Assembly: GCA_963702995.1 (NCBI GenBank)
Contig: OY969783.1
Coordinates: 5,766,001 to 5,830,000, forward strand
From: MFD04580-c1 sp963702995
GTDB lineage: Bacteria; Planctomycetota; Phycisphaerae; Tepidisphaerales; Tepidisphaeraceae
Length of the DNA: 64,000 nucleotides
Direction of reading: 5' to 3'
A model generated the notes under the pieces. That model was not told where the DNA came from. It searched no databases and worked only from the letters and a program-made list of their open reading frames with translations. A program made the position numbers and the translations under genes. The number at the start of each line of letters is the position of its first letter. Position 1 is the first letter of the stretch. Positions 58,272-64,000 of the stretch are shown here, piece by piece.

Positions 58272-59289
58272 TTACTCCGCCACTGGCCTCAACGTCACCT
58301 GCCGCAGATCCATTACCGCCACGCCGGCTTTCTTCGTCGGTTTCACCGTGAGCGTGTAGCGGCCGGGCTCCGGGATCCGCACCTTGCCGACGTCCCGGGC
58401 GAGCCAGTTCTGGAACCCGCCGGTATCTTCAACGGTTACCTGAATCGTCTGCCCCGCCGAGCTGAAATCGACCGTGCTCCCGCCGTTCCCCTTTCCGCAT
58501 CCCTGCAAAATCTCCACCGAATAGAGCCCGGCCTTGGGCGCCTGATACTGCCACTCGACCCAGTCGGACGGGTTCATCCAGTAGCCGACGGTGTTCTTGT
58601 GGGGGTTGGGCTCATATCGCACCACGCGGCCGTGGACGATTGCATCCTTAGCGTGCAGAAGGATCGAACCATCGGCGGCCGGCTCCAAGGCGAGCGACAC
58701 CGTCTTGGCCTCGCCCGCCAGTTCGATCACCACGACCGTATCAATCGGGCTCGGCGCGGACTTGGCGCCGCTCGAGATCACGACCGAACGGTCCCGCTTT
58801 TCGACGGTCAACGGAACGTCCGGGCTCGCCAGAAGATAGGCCCGCTTCACGTCGCTCGCCAACCCGTACGCAATCACGTCCCCGCTCGCGTGCCAGGTGA
58901 AGACGTGCAGATAAAGCTTGGTCGTCCCGCCGTCTGATTTGCCACTGGTGATCTGCCCCCACGGTTGCTCTGGCAACGGGCTGGGAAGAACCCCGACCAC
59001 ACTCTCCCGGGACACATTAAGCCACTGCGCGCCTTTCGGCCGAGACGGGCGCCGGCATCGGCGGGTTGGGCTGGCCCGATGCGGCCCATTTCACGACGGC
59101 CTCCACCTCCGCAACCGCTTGAGCGGAGGCCGGCGCCGTCGCAGGTTGCGTCGCAGGATGGGCGGGGCGCGATGTCGGTACGTTCGCCGCGTCGGCGCAC
59201 GCGACGAACGACAAAGCGGCCGCGACGGCGGTCGCGGCAACGGGCGTCCTACGCCTGATGCGGCCGAGGGGCTCGTATTGATTCTTCAA
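58272..59289 (-). pseudogene. alpha-L-fucosidase (GH29) remnant lacking the catalytic domain
   Basis: TTG 59289 with GGAA upstream gives a signal peptide (VAATAVAAALSFVACADA) and a short segment ending PMPAPVSAERRA. In GH29 enzymes that is the sequence immediately before the catalytic barrel (ERLAWWREARFG...). Instead, the reading passes at 59017-59035 into the C-terminal part: AQWLNVSRESVVGVLPSPLP, TTKLYLHVFTWHASGDVIAY, IDTVVVIELAGEAKTVSLAL, and a DWVEW beta-domain to 58272. About 300 residues with the nucleophile are absent, and the two pieces are in different frames. I read this as an internal deletion. Confidence 0.7.
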
Positions 59290-59353
59290 GGGATTCCTAT
59301 GCGTTTGAAACAAGGGGTGTCGGAAGCCATGGAGCGATGCCTGCTCAGCCGCG

Positions 59354-59803
59354 TCAGTCATCGCTCGGCCGCAAGCTCGGCCGCGGAGCGCTCGGGCCCT
59401 GGATTTCGATGCGGTTTTCGTCGGGGTCGTAGGTGAAGAATCGATCGACGCCGTCGATCTTGTACTTGTGCTCCCAGAGCACGGTGAACCCGCGATCTTC
59501 TACGTGCCGGGCGGCCGCGTGGACGTCGGCGACCCAGAGGCAGAAGTGGGGGGCGGCCGGCGGCACGCGCTGCGGCTTGCCAAGCAGGTGGAGCACCTCC
59601 GGCCCCACCTGAAACCACGCCCCGGGAAAATCGAACGATCTGGGGCGCGGGACCTCGGGGAGCGACAGCACGTCGGCGTAGAATGCCCGCGATCGATCGA
59701 CGTCGGTGACGACGATCGCGACGTGATCCATCCGCAGGACTGACAAGCCGGTCGATGCCTGTTCCCGGGCGGCGGCCGGAGCGGCGGGGTCGTGACCATT
59801 CAT
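59354..59803 (-). CDS. VOC family protein (glyoxalase/dioxygenase-like)
   Basis: A 149-residue vicinal-oxygen-chelate protein. MDHVAIVVTDVDRSRAFYAD is the first beta-alpha-beta unit with a metal-ligand His; PHFCLWVADVHAAARHVEDR starts the second, and FFTYDPDENRIEIQG carries the C-terminal glutamate ligand. The family includes glyoxalase I, ring-cleaving dioxygenases and antibiotic-binding proteins; the specific reaction is unknown. A polar N-terminal extension of about 22 residues precedes the domain. Confidence 0.9.
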   Translation of the reverse strand: MNGHDPAAPAAAREQASTGLSVLRMDHVAIVVTDVDRSRAFYADVLSLPEVPRPRSFDFPGAWFQVGPEVLHLLGKPQRVPPAAPHFCLWVADVHAAARHVEDRGFTVLWEHKYKIDGVDRFFTYDPDENRIEIQGPSAPRPSLRPSDD

Positions 59804-60221
59804 CGCGTCGATCGTACCGGCCGCTGGCAGTGGCGGCTACTCTTGCGAAGCCGAGGATTCCCAGCCTCCACGCACCCGTTTTTCCGCTTGTCCCGAGCGC
59901 GGCCTTGACAGAGATGCACTCAATCGACACAATACTCGCTCGTTGGTTGACTCGTCCTCCCGCTCGTCGCGAATCGGTCGTGGTGCTTGAACTGCGGCAG
60001 TAGACGATTCGGATGCAAGCTCGTCGTCACCGACCCAAAAATTTCAGACCGCCGGTTTGTTGGGCAACATCGCTTCGCCGGGAACGGTGGGTGGTGATGT
60101 GCTGGCCCGAGTGTCGGCCTCATCCGGAAGCAGGACTGAACCTGCGCGTTTTTTCGTCGTCGTCTTTGTTCGACGAAGATTCGGGTGCTGCGAAGTTTGA
60201 GAAAATCTTCAATCCGAACGG
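59804..60221. other. region upstream of the rRNA promoter
   Basis: 418 bp without a supported gene. Open frames on either strand (for example 60013-60225 plus) have no recognisable domain or ribosome site. The stretch directly before the promoter (GAAAATCTTCAATCC, about 60201-60215) is A/T-richer than its surroundings and could serve as an UP element. Confidence 0.35.
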
Positions 60222-60249
60222 TTGACATCGTCGGAAGGATCAGTAAGAT
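60222..60249 (+). promoter_or_regulatory. putative 16S rRNA promoter
   Basis: A perfect -35 TTGACA (60222-60227), a 16-bp spacer and TAAGAT (60244-60249) predict a start near 60256, about 520 nt before the mature 16S. The leader holds hairpins such as CCCCGGGG...CCCCGGGG around 60497-60518 and GGCGGGA/TCCCGCC around 60625-60645, possible processing stems. Confidence 0.65.
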
Positions 60250-60779
60250 TCGCCTCCCCCGCTTAGGGAACACGGTTGCCGCCCTGACAGGGGTCGCGAG
60301 CGTTTGTCCGAAGCTCTTTGGCAAGTGAATAGTCGGGAAGCTGCGAGGGCGTGGCTCTGTTTCGCACGGTGTACGTGCGGGGCAGGGCGATCCAAGTCGT
60401 TGGCCTGTTTCCTTCGGGAAGTGGGTCGGCGCGGTTGGGTCTCAAGCGTCCTTGTGGCTACACGCAAAGTGATCTTCCTTGATCAAATTGAGTAGTCCCC
60501 GGGGTTCGCGCCCCGGGGCAGCCAGAATGGATGTTTGAGCCTTGCAAAATTCCGGTATCGTTGAAAGACGGTATCGGCTGACCCTTTTGACGTAGCCGTC
60601 AAGGGGGCAGTAACAGCTTGGCGGGAAAGTCTTGTCCCGCCGAGTATGGACAAACTCATTTCGAGGATTAACGCCGGTTGTGAAAGTGTCAGCCCACGTC
60701 TCTGCCTTGGAGCGCTCTGTGAAAGCGGAGTGATTTGGGGCACGCGTGGCATCAGGAACGGCCGGTGCCAAGAAATATA

Positions 60780-62287
<1,508 letters not shown>

Positions 62288-62426
62288 GATTACTTAGAAC
62301 GCACCCGGGGGCAACCCCGGTGTGAAAAGTCAGAACGGCCTCGCGTGTCGATCGGAAACGATCAACGTAATCCCCGCGGCAACGCGGTCGATAATGCTTC
62401 CCGGCTAAAACACTTGATAATGAAGG

Positions 62427-62457
62427 GCCCGCATCCGAAAGGATGCGGGCTTTTTTT
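62427..62457 (+). terminator. rho-independent terminator of the 16S unit
   Basis: GCCCGCATCC and GGATGCGGGC pair perfectly around GAAA and are followed by seven T. It ends the 16S transcript before any other rRNA gene. Confidence 0.93.
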
Positions 62458-62761
62458 ATTGCCTCCCGCTGATGTCCTACGCCGGTCGTACCGGCGCGGT
62501 GGCTCGCACGCCGTCCGGTAATCTCAGCGATCAGTGCGCTTTCATTCGCCTTCGCCCCTTTTCATCCGTGCGGCCGTTGGCATAATACATGGTCCGGGGC
62601 AAGTCGGGCGGCCGGGGCTTGGTCTTCGCCCGTCGCCTGCCGATCGGCCGCCACGCGTTTCAGGAACGCTTGCGGCCGCCGCCCTTGGAGTGCTCGTGCC
62701 GCGAAGACGGGATTCGCACACGGGCTTGGCTGCCAGACGTCCCGAGTCAGAGGGAGTTTTC

Positions 62762-64000
62762 ATGGGTCCGACGAACGTCGCGCTGGTAAACCTGTTTCGG
62801 GCTGATCAGGCCCTGCGTCAGGCACAGGAGCGTCTCGACGCCGCCAACAAAAACGTCCGCATCCAGGAACGACGCGTCAACGAACTTTCGGAAAAGCTCC
62901 GCCTCGGCCAGACTTCCCTCCTTGAGAACAAAGCCCGCGCGGGGCAGGTCGAGCTTGACGTCGCCTCCCGCGAAGCCCACATCGAGAAGCTCCGGTCCCA
63001 GCAGGCGAACACCAAGAACAACAAGGAATACCAGGCGTTCCTGGTTGAGATTAACACCAGCAAACTGGACAAGGCCAAGCTCGAAGAAGAGCAGATCAAG
63101 GCGATGGAGGCGGTCGAGAAAATTCAGGGCGAGGTCGCCATCCTCCAGGCGCAGGTCGAGACCGAGCGCGGAAAGCTGGATGTGATGAAGGGGCAGATCG
63201 GCGACACCGTCAAGCGGCTGGAGGCGGAAGTGAACGCCCTGAAGCCGACGCGAGACGCCGCCGCCGCCGCCGCTCCGGCCCGCGGCCGCGAAGCGTTCGA
63301 GCGGCTCGCCGAACGGAACGACGGGGACGCCCTCTCCGCCGTCTGCAAGCCCGACCGCCGTCGCGAAGAGTACCTGTGCACCGAGTGCAACATGGAGCTC
63401 GTCCGCGACATTTACAACAAACTCCACACGCGCGACGAGATCATCTTCTGCCCGAGCTGCGCCCGGATCCTATACATCCCCGAAGACTTCACGCCCGCGA
63501 TGGCCATCGGCGTCGCCCGCGCCCGCGGGCGCCCGCCCCCAAGAAGACGCGCACCGCCAGGCCCAAGGCGGCCAAGGCGCCGGGTGCGGCCGCGTCGGAG
63601 CCAACCGCTTCTGACGACGCCACCGCGGAAGACGGCAGCGTGGTGATCGAGCTTCGCGCGAAGGGCCGGATCGGCGAAGTCCTCGCCCGCGCCCAGGGGG
63701 AAACCGTCCAGAGCGCGATGAAGGCCAAGGAGACCCCAATCGAGTGCGAAGTCTTCATCGACGACGAGCTCGCAGGGATCTATAAGGGCCAGACGCCGGA
63801 GCACCTTGAGCGCGCGGTCAAGTTTTACCTGGAGCAGGCCGGGTTAAAGCACACGGTGCGTGTCGCGACGACGCAAAAGCCGCTGGCGTCGAGCCCGCTC
63901 GCGACATCGGGCGACGAGCCGGCCTCGGCGGATGCTCCGGGCTCGGAGGCTACTCCGGCGGCAGCCGAACTCCCGGTGGCCAGGCCCACCGCAATCGATC
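62762..64000 (+). CDS. coiled-coil protein with C4-type zinc ribbon (CT398/DUF164-like), apparent frameshift, 3' partial
   Basis: ATG 62762 opens a long coiled coil (RADQALRQAQERLDAANKNV to about residue 165) with SQQANTKNNKEYQAFLVEIN, a typical family segment. A zinc ribbon follows: YLCTECNMELVRDIYNKLHT and IIFCPSCARILYIPED. Near 63520, in an alternating C/G tract, the reading changes frame and continues to the window end as KKTRTARPKAAKAPGAAASE, then a folded segment (VVIELRAKGRIGEVLARAQG, IECEVFIDDELAGIYKGQTP) and a proline/alanine tail. CT398-like proteins have been tied to membrane or flagellar/secretion processes, but the role is not settled. Confidence 0.75.

Overview
The window is GC-rich, gene-dense bacterial DNA, most likely from a planctomycete close to the Phycisphaerae. 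Pointers are a free-standing 16S rRNA gene with its own promoter and terminator, several membrane proteins ending in a C-x2-C GYDxRA type zinc ribbon, GYF_2/RDD proteins, ThuA and fucosidase-type genes, an ECF sigma/anti-sigma pair, the futalosine menaquinone enzyme MqnE, and small palindromic repeats between genes. This is inference; the 16S gene would settle it. The 16S 3' end carries an ordinary anti-Shine-Dalgarno and many starts have GGAGG. Others have a -10-like hexamer 6-10 nt before the start codon, which suggests leaderless mRNAs.

Layout. 1-10 kb: two polytopic GT-C type membrane proteins, HEAT-repeat proteins, a beta-lactamase-fold hydrolase and an M3 peptidase. 10-20 kb: cobalamin adenosyltransferase, ybaB-dnaX, an RDD protein, a histidine kinase/response regulator pair, a DUF1016 nuclease, and MlaF/MlaE. 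20-32 kb: TPR lipoprotein, a duplicated GYF gene pair, alaS, xseB, ThuA, a cluster of zinc-ribbon membrane proteins, sigma/anti-sigma, tRNA-Leu. 33-38.6 kb: mqnE and an algI-type O-acetyltransferase with an SGNH-like partner. 38.6-40.7 kb: an IS110-family element whose ends can be read exactly because it split a dispersed repeat. 41-46 kb: oxidoreductases and the isoprenoid genes ispA and dxs. 46-59.8 kb: a receiver/metal-binding fusion, a double M16 peptidase, cyclodeaminase, iron-dependent alcohol dehydrogenase, a shortened HrpA helicase, PepF, a fucosidase remnant and a VOC protein. 60.2-62.5 kb: the stand-alone 16S unit, followed by a coiled-coil/zinc-ribbon gene that runs off the end.

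Two themes cut across the window. First, about seventeen apparent single-indel frameshifts interrupt otherwise well-conserved genes. Several are repaired by one homopolymer base or one dinucleotide, so uncorrected sequencing error is more likely than decay. Such genes are listed here as single CDS spans. Second, the intergenic space is full of palindromic, MITE-like repeats (called R1 to R5 here). The most interesting signals are the IS110 insertion into an R1 repeat with structured non-coding ends (candidate bridge-RNA regions), an A10 slippery run in dnaX followed at once by stops in both alternative frames, and a palindrome-encoded in-frame insert in the DUF1016 gene.
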